DNA of 64,000 nucleotides from Lachnospiraceae bacterium NK4A144 (GTDB lineage Bacteria; Bacillota; Clostridia; Lachnospirales; Lachnospiraceae), in NCBI GenBank assembly GCA_000424365.1, contig AUJT01000004.1:33372-97371 (forward strand). The letters run 5' to 3'. Positions 1 through 8,647 of the stretch are shown piece by piece. The notes below the pieces were generated by a model. The model was given only the letters and a program-made list of their open reading frames with translations. It was not told where the DNA came from and made no database searches. The stretch's first letter is position 1. Each line of letters starts with the position of its first letter. A program made the position numbers and the translations under genes.

Positions 1-119
1 CAATCCTAAAACACTCGCATTCCGCGTAATAACGCTACTTGCTCGTGTTTTGCGGGTCCCAAGGTCTCAATCCTCTTTGTGCAAGCACAATCGGATTTTG
101 ACCTTTTGACCCTGACATC
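1..119. mobile_element. MITE-like repeat R2, copy 1 (left end outside window)
   Basis: These 119 bases match by eye, base for base, the right-hand 119 bases of R2 copies ending at 51910 and 58148. The right end reads CCCTGACATC. By comparison with copy 3 (155 bp) about 36 bases lie left of the window. The eight bases after the element (120-127, ATGCTAAC) should recur just before its left end if it made an 8-bp target duplication. The element folds into several hairpins, for example GTGC-AA-GCAC. It ends 15 bp before the promoter proposed for the fkbH operon. Confidence 0.8.
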
Positions 120-133
120 ATGCTAACAATCAT

Positions 134-162
134 TTGTTCATTATCGGAATTTGGTGTATTGT
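134..162 (+). promoter_or_regulatory. Candidate sigma-A promoter of the fkbH operon
   Basis: A -35-like TTGTTC (134-139), a 17-bp spacer and a -10-like TATTGT (157-162) lie about 36 bp before the fkbH start codon and just after R2 copy 1. The match is moderate, and no better pair was seen in the gap. Confidence 0.4.
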
Positions 163-197
163 ATTTTTACATATTAGAACCTCTGAAAGGAATTTTT

Positions 198-1997
198 ATG
201 AGAGAACTCGAATATCCATTTGATGGGAATTACATTATAAAGAAGAAAAAAGCTCTGCGCCGTCAGCTTCTCAGCGAAGAAGGCGTCCGTTTTACCCCGC
301 TTCGTATTGCTATCCTCGGCGGCGAAACCACTAATGACATAAAAAATGTCATGGAGCTTTTCCTGCTGAATAACAAAATCCAGCCGGAATTCTATGAGTC
401 TGAATATAATCGTTACTACGAAGATGCCATGTTTCCAAACGAGGAGCTGGAGTCTTTCAAACCAGAACTTATTTTTTTCTGCACCTGTAACCGGAATATA
501 GCTGAATTCCCGGAGATCGGCGATAGTAAAGAAGTTGTGGACAATAAACTTCAGGGCACTTTTGAAAAGTTTCAGACAATGTGGGATCATGTCTCTGCGA
601 CTTACAACTGCCCTATCATCCAGAACAATTTTGAACCACCTATGTTCCGTCTCATGGGAAACCGTGATTCCTGGGATATTCACGGACGTACAAATTTCAT
701 CAACAGACTTAACCAGCTTTTTGCTGAATATGCTGCATCACACGAGAATTTTTACATACACGACATTAATTACGAAGCTTCCGTTATAGGTCTTTCTAAC
801 TGGTCAGATTCTTCTTACTGGCACATGTACAAATACGGTGTTTCTGTTCCCGCGATCCCGTTTTTCTCATTTAATGTGGCTAATATAATCAAGTCAATAA
901 TGGGAAAAAACAAAAAAGTGCTCATGCTTGACATGGATAATACGCTGTGGGGCGGGGTTATCGGCGATGATGGAGCAGACAATATTGAGATCGGACAGGA
1001 AACTGCCATGAGTCAGGTTTACAGCGAGTTCCAAAGCTATGTAAAATCTCTTAAGTCTTTGGGCGTACTCCTCACCGTTAATTCCAAAAACGATCATGAT
1101 ACGGCTGTTAAGGGACTGGAGCGACCTGATTCGATCCTTCATCCCGATGACTTTGTTTCAATGAAGATAAACTGGGATCCAAAGAGCAGAAATCTCGTAG
1201 ATACTGCATCTGAACTTAATCTCCTTCCGGAAAGTTTTGTCTTTGCAGATGACAATCCGGCTGAACGCGAGATCATCAGGCAGGAAGTTCCCGGTGCTTC
1301 TGTTCCGGAAATAGGAAACAGACCTGAGCACTATATCGAAATCCTTGACCGTTCAGGATTTTTTGAGACTACAAACCTTTCTGCAGACGATCTCAAACGA
1401 AACGAGATGTATCAGGCTAATGCTGCAAGAAGCGCTGCCAAGGCTTCTTTCCAAAACTATGATGATTATCTTAAATCTCTGCAGATGAATGGTGAAATAC
1501 AGAACTTCGTTCCTGCATATATGGCACGTATCGCGCAGCTCACCAATAAGAGTAATCAGTTTAATCTCACTACAAAGAGATATACTCAGAGCGAGATTGA
1601 AGCTGTTTCGGCCAATCCTGCATACATCGATATTTACGGTAAGCTCACGGATAAATTTGGTGACAATGGAGTAGTAAGTGTTGTTATCGGTAATATCCGC
1701 AATAACGAATGTCATATCGACCTCTGGATCATGAGCTGCCGAGTTTTGAAGCGTCAGATGGAAAATGCGATGATGGACGCACTGGTTGGTGAATGCAAGG
1801 CTCGAGGATTACAAAAGATCGTTGGCTATTACTATCCTACAGCTAAAAATAATATGGTCAGAGAATTTTTCGCCGAACGTGGTTTTAACAAGATAAGCGA
1901 AGACACTGAAGGCAATACTGTGTGGGAATTTGACCTTACCACCGATTACACATTACAAAATACTGTTATAAACGTTAATAAGACGGAGGATAATTGA
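198..1997 (+). CDS. FkbH-like HAD-IIIC protein (glyceryl-ACP synthase type)
   Basis: 599 residues. FkbH-type enzymes take D-1,3-bisphosphoglycerate, remove a phosphate and load the glyceryl group on the phosphopantetheine arm of a carrier protein. The HAD nucleophile motif DMDNTLWGG is at residues 245-253 (D245 and D247), after an N-terminal domain of about 240 residues and before a C-terminal acyltransferase-like region from about 460, as is usual for the family. The start at 198 is chosen because AAAGGAA precedes it; an upstream in-frame ATG at 120 abuts repeat R2 and would add 26 hydrophobic residues. It leads a four-gene operon that ends with an acyl carrier protein, its expected partner. 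With no polyketide synthase here, the acyl group probably goes to a surface polymer. Family assignment is firm; the substrate is inferred. Confidence 0.85.
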   Translation: MRELEYPFDGNYIIKKKKALRRQLLSEEGVRFTPLRIAILGGETTNDIKNVMELFLLNNKIQPEFYESEYNRYYEDAMFPNEELESFKPELIFFCTCNRNIAEFPEIGDSKEVVDNKLQGTFEKFQTMWDHVSATYNCPIIQNNFEPPMFRLMGNRDSWDIHGRTNFINRLNQLFAEYAASHENFYIHDINYEASVIGLSNWSDSSYWHMYKYGVSVPAIPFFSFNVANIIKSIMGKNKKVLMLDMDNTLWGGVIGDDGADNIEIGQETAMSQVYSEFQSYVKSLKSLGVLLTVNSKNDHDTAVKGLERPDSILHPDDFVSMKINWDPKSRNLVDTASELNLLPESFVFADDNPAEREIIRQEVPGASVPEIGNRPEHYIEILDRSGFFETTNLSADDLKRNEMYQANAARSAAKASFQNYDDYLKSLQMNGEIQNFVPAYMARIAQLTNKSNQFNLTTKRYTQSEIEAVSANPAYIDIYGKLTDKFGDNGVVSVVIGNIRNNECHIDLWIMSCRVLKRQMENAMMDALVGECKARGLQKIVGYYYPTAKNNMVREFFAERGFNKISEDTEGNTVWEFDLTTDYTLQNTVINVNKTEDN

Positions 1998-1998
1998 T

Positions 1999-2400
1999 TT
2001 GTCTTTGAAAGTACACCACATCGGATATATGATAAAGAAGATCTCGAGATCTCTGCCTCAGTTCCTGGAACTCGGATATGTGGTCGAGATTCCTGAATTT
2101 TCTGACGAAAGCCGCAAATGCGATTTTTGTTTTTTGACAAAGGATGGTTACAGGGTTGAACTTATCAGTCCCTGGAACGAGGAATCCTCTCTTTTCCCAA
2201 TGCTTAAGCACCATAAAAATATGATGTATCACATCTGCTACGAGACTGATGATATGCAAACAGAGATCGACAGGCTCACCGGGCTTCACTATGCTCTTAT
2301 AGAGCCGCCGGCAGCAGCCCCCGCCATTTCCGACACAGCAACCGTCGCATTCCTAATGCACAAGGATCTCGGGATGATCGAACTCGTCGTGAAAGAATGA
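1999..2400 (+). CDS. VOC (glyoxalase/methylmalonyl-CoA epimerase-like) protein
   Basis: 133 residues with a TTG start one base after the fkbH stop; GGAGG sits 9 bp upstream, which decides the start. The fold signature is visible as two beta-alpha-beta halves: HHIGYMI near the N-terminus, YRVELISP in the middle, MYHICYE opening the second half and GMIELVV at the end. The His and Glu residues sit where VOC enzymes place metal ligands. Methylmalonyl-CoA epimerase-like VOC proteins act on acyl thioesters, so a role on the FkbH/ACP-bound acyl group is plausible. The exact reaction cannot be read from sequence. Confidence 0.7.
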   Translation: MSLKVHHIGYMIKKISRSLPQFLELGYVVEIPEFSDESRKCDFCFLTKDGYRVELISPWNEESSLFPMLKHHKNMMYHICYETDDMQTEIDRLTGLHYALIEPPAAAPAISDTATVAFLMHKDLGMIELVVKE

Positions 2401-2427
2401 GTCTATAAATATTTATAAGGAGTTATT

Positions 2428-3327
2428 ATGCCGAAACTTACTGACAAGCTTATTGCAGACATTTCAGAAAAGAATCCTTTACAGAAGGTATATCTAAAGG
2501 AACTTTTGGAAAATGACATCCGCGATGAAGAAATCACTGATCTTGAAAATATACTTAACCTTCTCTGCAAGGAGCACACCATTGAGGAACTTGCGGATGC
2601 GTATCTACTTTTAGTAGGCGATACGATGGAAGAAACTGCTTTTTTCCTCCGAAACGGTCACTATCGCTATTCTACTCTTGCAGAAGTTGATGAAAAAGTA
2701 TATCAGAACACTGATTACATGAGTAAATATATGCTCGGTCTCATGCTTTCAGGTTATCTATGGAAAAATCATCTGGCGATCAACAGGTATTTTAAGGAAG
2801 CAATCTCATCTTTCAGCGGAAAGAATTATCTGGAGATCGGTCCGGGACATGGAAGATACTTCCTCGAAGCTATTAATCTCGGAGCATTTGATCATTATAC
2901 CGGTGTCGATCTTTCTCCCAGTTCTATTGAACTGGCGCGAAGCTTCATCGAAACGAACAAGGTTCCTGATGCGAAACCTTACGATCTTATCTGCGCCGAC
3001 ATAACTAAGTATGAATTTGATTCACTTTTTGATGGTGTAAGCATCAGCGAAGTATTGGAACATGTGGAGGATCCACGTTCTCTATTAAAACGTATCCATG
3101 AGATCACCAAAGAAGGGGCTGATGTTTACGTGTCTGTACCAATAAATGCCCCCGAGATCGATCACATTTATCTTTTTAAGAGCAATGAAGAGGTCTTCAA
3201 GATGGTCGAAGAAGAGAATTTTACCATTAAAGATTCTTTCTATGTGACATCCAACGGTGTTTCCTACGAAAAGGCACAGAAAAAGCGCATTGCTGTAAAC
3301 CTTGCAATGCATCTCATTCGCAAGTAA
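2428..3327 (+). CDS. SAM-dependent class I methyltransferase
   Basis: 299 residues with a good ribosome site (ATAAGGAG) before the ATG. About 130 N-terminal residues are helical and of unknown role. Then comes the SAM-binding motif I LEIGPGHGRYF, the acidic end of beta2 (TGVDLS), and EVLEHV, typical of type 11/12 methyltransferases. It lies between the VOC and ACP genes. In methoxymalonyl-ACP loci an O-methyltransferase (FkbG) accompanies FkbH and an ACP, so this enzyme may O-methylate a glyceryl-type group, although it could instead methylate a sugar. The family is clear; the substrate is unknown. Confidence 0.75.
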   Translation: MPKLTDKLIADISEKNPLQKVYLKELLENDIRDEEITDLENILNLLCKEHTIEELADAYLLLVGDTMEETAFFLRNGHYRYSTLAEVDEKVYQNTDYMSKYMLGLMLSGYLWKNHLAINRYFKEAISSFSGKNYLEIGPGHGRYFLEAINLGAFDHYTGVDLSPSSIELARSFIETNKVPDAKPYDLICADITKYEFDSLFDGVSISEVLEHVEDPRSLLKRIHEITKEGADVYVSVPINAPEIDHIYLFKSNEEVFKMVEEENFTIKDSFYVTSNGVSYEKAQKKRIAVNLAMHLIRK

Positions 3328-3382
3328 AATAGTACAGGCAGTAACATTTTTGATTTCGTATATTAATGAAATGGAGATAATA

Positions 3383-3622
3383 ATGACAAAAGAAGAGGTT
3401 TTTAGCCGTCTTACAGAGGTTTTCAGAGATGTTTTTGATGATGAGAGCATCGAGATTTCCGAAAGCACAACTTCTGCTGATATTCCTGACTGGGATTCTT
3501 TCGAACATATTAATCTGATCCTTGCTGTTGAGACAGAATTTGGTGTAAAGATTCCGATGGGAAAGGCTGTTACGCTGAAGAATGTCGGAGAGCTTGCTGA
3601 GACTATTATTTCTATGCTGTAA
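3383..3622 (+). CDS. Acyl carrier protein, partner of FkbH-like enzyme
   Basis: 79 residues, acidic, four-helix ACP size. The phosphopantetheine site is DWDSFEH with Ser39, a variant of the usual DSL motif. The start at 3383 has GGAG 6 bp upstream; a longer frame begins at 3302 but overlaps the methyltransferase gene and has no ribosome site. It is the last gene of the operon and is followed at once by a strong hairpin terminator. It is expected to carry the acyl group made by the FkbH-like enzyme, possibly for one of the two MBOAT transferases downstream. Confidence 0.88.
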   Translation: MTKEEVFSRLTEVFRDVFDDESIEISESTTSADIPDWDSFEHINLILAVETEFGVKIPMGKAVTLKNVGELAETIISML

Positions 3623-3666
3623 AAAGAAGGTCGTCTGATGTGATCATCATGACGACCTTCTTTTTT
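3621..3666. terminator. Bidirectional terminator between converging genes
   Basis: GAAGGTCGTC at 3626-3635 pairs with GACGACCTTC at 3651-3660, with a second paired block TGATG/CATCA inside. T-runs on both strands (TTTTTT after 3660; AAAAA before the stem) suit termination of the plus-strand ACP operon and of the minus-strand SGNH gene. Confidence 0.85.
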
Positions 3667-4951
3667 ATTCTGCTTTCATATATATTTTGCCGTTGTAATC
3701 GTACTGGAAAAACTGTTTTGCAGCGAATTCGCCGTCGGAGCTTCTCCTGACTTCTATTTTCATGTCGTAGTTTCCGGTTACTTCCTGTTCCGGATCTTCA
3801 ATTACTTTTATATCAAAGTTTTCCATGCAGTAATCCATGGCATATTGGGTTAAGAGAAGGCTTTTATCTGTTACATACATTGTATATGTGTAATCTTCTC
3901 CTCCGAGCCAGTTCATATAGGATACCGCATCTACCTGCTCTGCTACCCGTTCAAGCCGCTGCACTTTATATTTCTGCACATCTTCTGTCCACGGCTCTGC
4001 ATAGACCGGATCATTTCTATGATCTTCGATCTTTAATTCATTTATCATATATTCTGCGAGCTTATCTGCTGTCTTATTTCCACCAAGATAGTTCAGATGT
4101 ACCGAATCACCAAAGTCATAGTCGTAGTCGATATCAATATCTGCGTCCCTCTCATTTAAGCCCATGTATGCTCCGCCATGTTCTTTTGTAAGCTTTTTCA
4201 GAGCATTCATTCGACGCTGACGCTTATCGTTAAACATATGTCCCGGAACAGGAACATCTACCAGAACACACTGGATCCCTTTTTCCTTACACAGATCAAG
4301 TATTTTTGTAAGATATACTGTTCCATCTCCGCCTTTTAGTGTTTCTGCTTCATCCGTATACTCTGAGATGCCTTCAACCTGACGGAAGGTGCTCAGCATG
4401 TATGCGCCCTTATCATAATTATAATTAGCAACAAAGTCATCTTTTGTCAGATTTTCATAGCGGTTATGATACGCATACAACGGAGAAATAAATGCCAGCA
4501 TGCCTCCGTCAAAAAACTGCCCTGCATATTTTATCGCTTCAAGTTTATTTTCATTTAACGGAAGTGCATCAATAGATTGATGAACGTAACCATATCCGCA
4601 ATTAATATCATCTTTAACATCACCGATTATTGCAGAATCAACAAATACGACTTTGGGGTCACTATGTTCAAGAGCTTCTTTTACCACAAAATATGTAACC
4701 TGTATTGATTCTCCTGCTGATGCAAGATTATATGAAGAAATTCCATAATTATTCCAAATGTATATAGGATCGATCGCTTCATGCATCCGGCTCGCACCGA
4801 AGTATAATGCATCAAATTCTGTTTTTGCATTAAAATATTCACTTTTTCCGTTTCTACTGGTCTTATCCCGAAGTAAATTCGAAAGAGATACTGTCACCAG
4901 CGCAACCAATAGAAGAAAAGCGATAGTTGATATAGCTTTTTTCATTCTCAT
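3665..4951 (-). CDS. DltD/AlgJ-like SGNH-fold membrane-anchored protein
   Basis: 428 residues. One N-terminal membrane segment (about 5-26) anchors an outside domain. The SGNH block I is FGASRMHEA with Ser54, and the C-terminal Asp-His pair is in GDSVHLNYLGG (D282, H285), so the catalytic triad looks intact. DltD- and AlgJ/X-type partners of MBOAT transferases have this layout and help move acyl groups to polymers outside the cell. Its start abuts the stop of the MBOAT gene, so the two are co-transcribed and probably work together. The tail beyond about residue 340 is unassigned. Confidence 0.72.
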   Translation of the reverse strand: MRMKKAISTIAFLLLVALVTVSLSNLLRDKTSRNGKSEYFNAKTEFDALYFGASRMHEAIDPIYIWNNYGISSYNLASAGESIQVTYFVVKEALEHSDPKVVFVDSAIIGDVKDDINCGYGYVHQSIDALPLNENKLEAIKYAGQFFDGGMLAFISPLYAYHNRYENLTKDDFVANYNYDKGAYMLSTFRQVEGISEYTDEAETLKGGDGTVYLTKILDLCKEKGIQCVLVDVPVPGHMFNDKRQRRMNALKKLTKEHGGAYMGLNERDADIDIDYDYDFGDSVHLNYLGGNKTADKLAEYMINELKIEDHRNDPVYAEPWTEDVQKYKVQRLERVAEQVDAVSYMNWLGGEDYTYTMYVTDKSLLLTQYAMDYCMENFDIKVIEDPEQEVTGNYDMKIEVRRSSDGEFAAKQFFQYDYNGKIYMKAE

Positions 4952-6514
4952 TTAAAACCCCGCATAAATGAAATCTGCCGAATGGTATCCAGGACCGTAC
5001 TCACCGTATACTATGACGCATGCAAACAGCGCGATCCAAATGATCCATCTGAATGCAAGTCCCTGCTCTGCGATCCAGTTTCTTGCATAACCGTATTTCT
5101 CACGAAGTACAGCCACGATCATTAGTGCAATGATACCTGCAAAAATAATGGTAAAGTCAAATTTAGTGAGTCCGGCCTTGTAAAGACTGCCATCAATAAA
5201 AATCCAGACATTGGATGCAGACGGTGTTAAAGCGGCAAACATCCGCTTAAGCATATTTATTGCTTCCGAAATTCCGTCTGACCTAAAAAACACCATTGAT
5301 AACGTGTAAATAATATATGTTCTGATGCGTCTGAACGTTATCCATCCAAAACTCTCTTCCCTGACATGAAGCATTTTATTTAGCTTGCTTAATGAAGGGC
5401 CCAGGATTTCATATGTCAGCATCACTAACCAATACCATATGCTGCATCCAACGATGAATTTATAGTTTCCATGCCACACACCCATTACAAACCATGTGCA
5501 GAATACTCCTATGGCAAGAGAAGCTATCTTTGATGCACGTTTTCCAAATTTCTTCTTTACGTTTTTTGTAAGAGACACTACTTTTTTTGATTTGAGCACA
5601 GGATACATGATGTAATCCTTTGCCCAGTTTCCGAGCGACATATGCCATCTCTGCCAAAATTCCTGTGAAGTCTGAGAGAAAAACGGATTATTAAAGTTTT
5701 CCGGAAGAGTTATGCCAAATAGTTCTGCTGCACCGAGTACAACGTCAACACTTCCCGAGAAATCCGTATAAATCTGTACCGGATAAAGAAGCGCCGCAAC
5801 CCACGTCCATAGTCCTGTATAGGAAGCAGGATCACCGTAGACTGCATTTACTACTATAGAAACCCGTTCCGCAATTACAAGCTTTTTGAAAAAGCCCCAT
5901 AATATTCTCTGGGAACCTCTTGCGATCCGGTCTATTGAAAATTTTGCCCCTGCATAAAACTGAGGTGAAAGAGTCGCATAACGGCTTATCGGACCCGTTG
6001 TCAGCTGCGGGAAGAATGCCAGAAACAGAAACAGCTTAAAAAAGTTCTTTTCAGGTTTCGCCGTTCCCCAACTGCAATCAACAATATATCCTATGGTCTG
6101 ACAGGTGTAATAACCCATACCAAAAGCTGCCGCCAGAGGGACAGCCTTCATTTCCGGAAACACCGAAAATTTTGCATGAAGCCACGCCGAAAGTTGTATC
6201 CAGTATGCACTTCCTTTCATTATGAACCACACGGCTACATTTAATACTATGGCGATAGTTACGACCGCTGTGGCTTTTTTATTAAATCCATTCAGCGCAT
6301 CTCCATTTTCCGGATCTGCCATCACGATTCCTGAAAAATACGCTAAACCTGCTGAAAACAGCAAAAACAGTATCGTATATGGTGTCGCCGCAAGGCAATA
6401 AAAAACAATGCTCAAAATAAGCATTGTCACCCATTGCACTTTTCCGGGAGTAAGGTAATAGATCAATACTGCTGCTAATAAAAACAGTATAAAACCCAAT
6501 GATATTATGTTCAT
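4952..6514 (-). CDS. MBOAT O-acyltransferase (DltB/AlgI type)
   Basis: 520 residues with 10 or more membrane segments. MBOAT signatures are present: FWQRWHMSLGNW and the active-site His in FVMGVWHGNY. DltB and AlgI move acyl groups from a cytoplasmic donor (a carrier protein in the Dlt case) across the membrane to a polymer. The gene is paired with the SGNH gene at 3665 with no gap. The unlinked plus-strand FkbH/ACP operon nearby is a candidate donor source. A terminator upstream (6587-6622) suggests the pair has its own promoter in 6515-6586. Confidence 0.88.
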   Translation of the reverse strand: MNIISLGFILFLLAAVLIYYLTPGKVQWVTMLILSIVFYCLAATPYTILFLLFSAGLAYFSGIVMADPENGDALNGFNKKATAVVTIAIVLNVAVWFIMKGSAYWIQLSAWLHAKFSVFPEMKAVPLAAAFGMGYYTCQTIGYIVDCSWGTAKPEKNFFKLFLFLAFFPQLTTGPISRYATLSPQFYAGAKFSIDRIARGSQRILWGFFKKLVIAERVSIVVNAVYGDPASYTGLWTWVAALLYPVQIYTDFSGSVDVVLGAAELFGITLPENFNNPFFSQTSQEFWQRWHMSLGNWAKDYIMYPVLKSKKVVSLTKNVKKKFGKRASKIASLAIGVFCTWFVMGVWHGNYKFIVGCSIWYWLVMLTYEILGPSLSKLNKMLHVREESFGWITFRRIRTYIIYTLSMVFFRSDGISEAINMLKRMFAALTPSASNVWIFIDGSLYKAGLTKFDFTIIFAGIIALMIVAVLREKYGYARNWIAEQGLAFRWIIWIALFACVIVYGEYGPGYHSADFIYAGF

Positions 6515-6586
6515 GTATATCCTCCAATGCCGATTTTGTTACAGCATACCGTCTGATTATACCCAAATAAGAAAGCAGATACAACA

Positions 6587-6622
6587 CAAAAAGAGGGCTG
6601 GTATCATAACCCGCCCCCTTAA
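6587..6622 (-). terminator. Rho-independent terminator of the 481-aa secreted protein gene
   Basis: On the minus strand an AGGGGGC/GCCCTCT hairpin with a short inner GGT/ACC stem is followed by TTTTT. It lies about 25 bp after the stop of the gene at 6648. Confidence 0.7.
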
Positions 6623-6647
6623 AATAAGGATATACCTATATTTTTAA

Positions 6648-8093
6648 TTACTTTTTAATGTTCTTTGCAACACCACGGTAAGAAGCATTACCTGTGAAAT
6701 TCACTGACCCATCTGAATTTACTGACCAGAGAAGATCTCCAACGATCTGCCCTTTTGAATCTGTCTTGAAATTATCAGAGTCAACACGCTTTGCCAGTTT
6801 CAGTGCCTTACCTCTCTTCATGGTACGAACATTGAAAGCACCCTTAGTCAGCTTCCAGTTCTGCCATGCGATATTTGCCTTAAGCTTCTTTCCGTCAGAT
6901 GAAGCAGAAAGCTTGCTGATAAAGTACGCATTTGCCTTCTTTTTATCTGTAGTAAAAAGGTCTGTAGAAATCTTCTTAGGTTCAATAGTGAAATAGAACT
7001 TTGTAGTCTTGAGAAGTTTTCTCAGAGCATTTCTTTCAGACTTATTGATGACACCGTCATCAGTATTTTTGAATGTTACTGAAAGTGTGAAGTACGGAGC
7101 CTTATCTGCGCTTGCAGATGCTACAGCCTTACCATTCTTGATAACAGCCTTCTTGATAGTGATACCATTCTGGTCTTTCCAATAATAATCGCCATAGCTA
7201 TCGCCCTTTACAGGGTAATAGATACCATTTGAACTGAGCTTGGAGAATTTAACAGAAATACCGATTGCTCCATCGATCACTCCATCAGGATCATCTTCAT
7301 TAATACGGTGTGTACTTGCTGTTACTTTGGAACCTCTGTACTCACATGCTCCATCATATTCAACTTCCATAAATGTCTTTGCGCCATCAATGGTACCGAT
7401 CTCAAGACGTCGTGTTATTACATCACCTGCATTTGCTTCATGAACAAATACTTCACCTGTAACACCATCAGCAGGTGTAAAAGTAATATTCTTCTGGTTA
7501 TCAAGGTTTGCGAGCTTTAAGGTAAATACAACTGTCTGATTACCTGTAACGCCGGAAAGCACGCCATTCTTTACTTCAACAGGCTTTGTGCTGGTCTTTC
7601 CGTAATCCTTGACAGCATATGTCACGATAATATTAGAAGAAATATTATCAGATGTCTGCTTTCCATCAGTCAGTGCCCATTTTCCTGTTCCAGACTCATT
7701 ATCTGTTATCAGTCTGTAAGTTTTTCCATTGTTTTCAAAATTAGCGTGCTCAAGAACCGCTGTACGGATTACACTTTCAGACAATGTATTATCTGAAAGC
7801 ACCTTAAGATCTTCCATCTTATCATCGCTTACAGTCATAACGACATTTCCGCTAAGAAGCTCTCTTACAGGATTTTTTGTGTCATCATCGATCGCAGCAG
7901 CACCTTTTCCATCAGTTTCTGAGTACTCTGTTACTTCCTCAATTTCCTCAAAGTTATCGATTGCCTGCTCTGTCACTACTGTTTCTTCTGCAGCGCTATC
8001 ATGGATTTCTTCACCAAAAACGACGGTATTCATAGAAAATACCATAGACGCTGCGAGAATCATGGAAATAATTTTTGCTGTCCTTTTTCTCAT
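6648..8093 (-). CDS. Secreted protein of unknown function, 481 aa
   Basis: The protein begins with a clear signal peptide (charged MRKRTAK, hydrophobic core, likely cleavage after VVFG near residue 27). An acidic, Glu/Asp-rich stretch follows to about residue 80. The rest is beta-rich, Lys-rich near the C-terminus and ends in NIKK. There is no LPXTG signal and no domain I recognise; repeated beta-type stretches could be Ig-like folds. It has a GGGAG ribosome site, its own leader and its own terminator, so it is probably monocistronic. It sits between the two MBOAT units; no functional link can be shown. Confidence 0.7.
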   Translation of the reverse strand: MRKRTAKIISMILAASMVFSMNTVVFGEEIHDSAAEETVVTEQAIDNFEEIEEVTEYSETDGKGAAAIDDDTKNPVRELLSGNVVMTVSDDKMEDLKVLSDNTLSESVIRTAVLEHANFENNGKTYRLITDNESGTGKWALTDGKQTSDNISSNIIVTYAVKDYGKTSTKPVEVKNGVLSGVTGNQTVVFTLKLANLDNQKNITFTPADGVTGEVFVHEANAGDVITRRLEIGTIDGAKTFMEVEYDGACEYRGSKVTASTHRINEDDPDGVIDGAIGISVKFSKLSSNGIYYPVKGDSYGDYYWKDQNGITIKKAVIKNGKAVASASADKAPYFTLSVTFKNTDDGVINKSERNALRKLLKTTKFYFTIEPKKISTDLFTTDKKKANAYFISKLSASSDGKKLKANIAWQNWKLTKGAFNVRTMKRGKALKLAKRVDSDNFKTDSKGQIVGDLLWSVNSDGSVNFTGNASYRGVAKNIKK

Positions 8094-8248
8094 GTTTACT
8101 CTCCCATCCTAAATAATTTTTTTCGCATCTGTTCACTTTTTTCCAGATGCACGGGCGCATATCCCTGCAAAGCGGCCGTTACTGTTCATGAGCTCACAGC
8201 CTCTTTGCCGTGTATACAAATTTTTGCACCACACTTCTTATTATAAAC
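8094..8248 (-). promoter_or_regulatory. Structured leader of the secreted-protein gene
   Basis: The 155-bp gap upstream of the 481-aa gene holds several complementary blocks on the minus strand: GCAAAG/CTTTGC and, nearest the gene, GCATCTG/CAGATGC around a 12-nt loop. It may be a 5' untranslated region with regulatory structure. It matches no riboswitch class I can name. Confidence 0.3.
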
Positions 8249-8280
8249 AAAAAGACCGACCCCTTCAAGGAATCGGTCTC
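8249..8280 (-). terminator. Terminator of the SGNH-MBOAT-ACP operon
   Basis: On the minus strand AGACCGA pairs with TCGGTCT (inner TTCC/AGGG pairing) and is followed by TTTTT. It lies about 25 bp past the ACP stop. Confidence 0.85.
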
Positions 8281-8303
8281 TTAAGACTTTTTTAAGATTG
8301 TAC

Positions 8304-8531
8304 TTATTCATTCTGAAGCTTCTGGATAAGATCCCACATAGCTTCTACTGTATTGAAGTTCTCCGGCAGCAGATCATTGACATTAATGTCGATATCAAAC
8401 TGATCATTTATTTCGCCAACGATAGAGATAATATCAAAAGAATCAAGTATCTCGTCGTCAATAAGTGCCTCTTCATTCTGAAAATCTACATCCGGTCTGA
8501 TCTCAGACAGGAGATTTAATAATTCGTCCAT
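8304..8531 (-). CDS. Acyl carrier protein (DltC-like position)
   Basis: 75 residues, strongly acidic. The phosphopantetheine site is ILDSFDI with Ser31. The start at 8531 is favoured over the longer frame to 8618 because GAGAGGA lies just upstream and the extra residues are basic and not ACP-like. It is the last gene of a three-gene unit (SGNH, MBOAT, ACP) that mirrors dltD-dltB-dltC. No DltA-type ligase is present in the window, so what loads this carrier is open. Confidence 0.85.
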   Translation of the reverse strand: MDELLNLLSEIRPDVDFQNEEALIDDEILDSFDIISIVGEINDQFDIDINVNDLLPENFNTVEAMWDLIQKLQNE

Positions 8532-8647
8532 TTTGTCCTCTCTTTCACTTCTTTCGGGATTCAAAGGCCGACCGCCTTTTCTTTCGTACATTTTAACAGC
8601 GTGTACATCACTGTGCAATACATTGTAACGATGTTCAATATTTTTTC

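Noticed and set aside
120-197. Longer N-terminus of the FkbH-like protein from ATG at 120
   Set aside because: That ATG overlaps the end of repeat R2 and would lie upstream of the predicted promoter; the ATG at 198 has a good ribosome site.
6648-8093. Adhesin or sortase substrate call for the 481-residue secreted protein
   Set aside because: A signal peptide is clear but there is no LPXTG motif, S-layer repeat or recognised binding domain.
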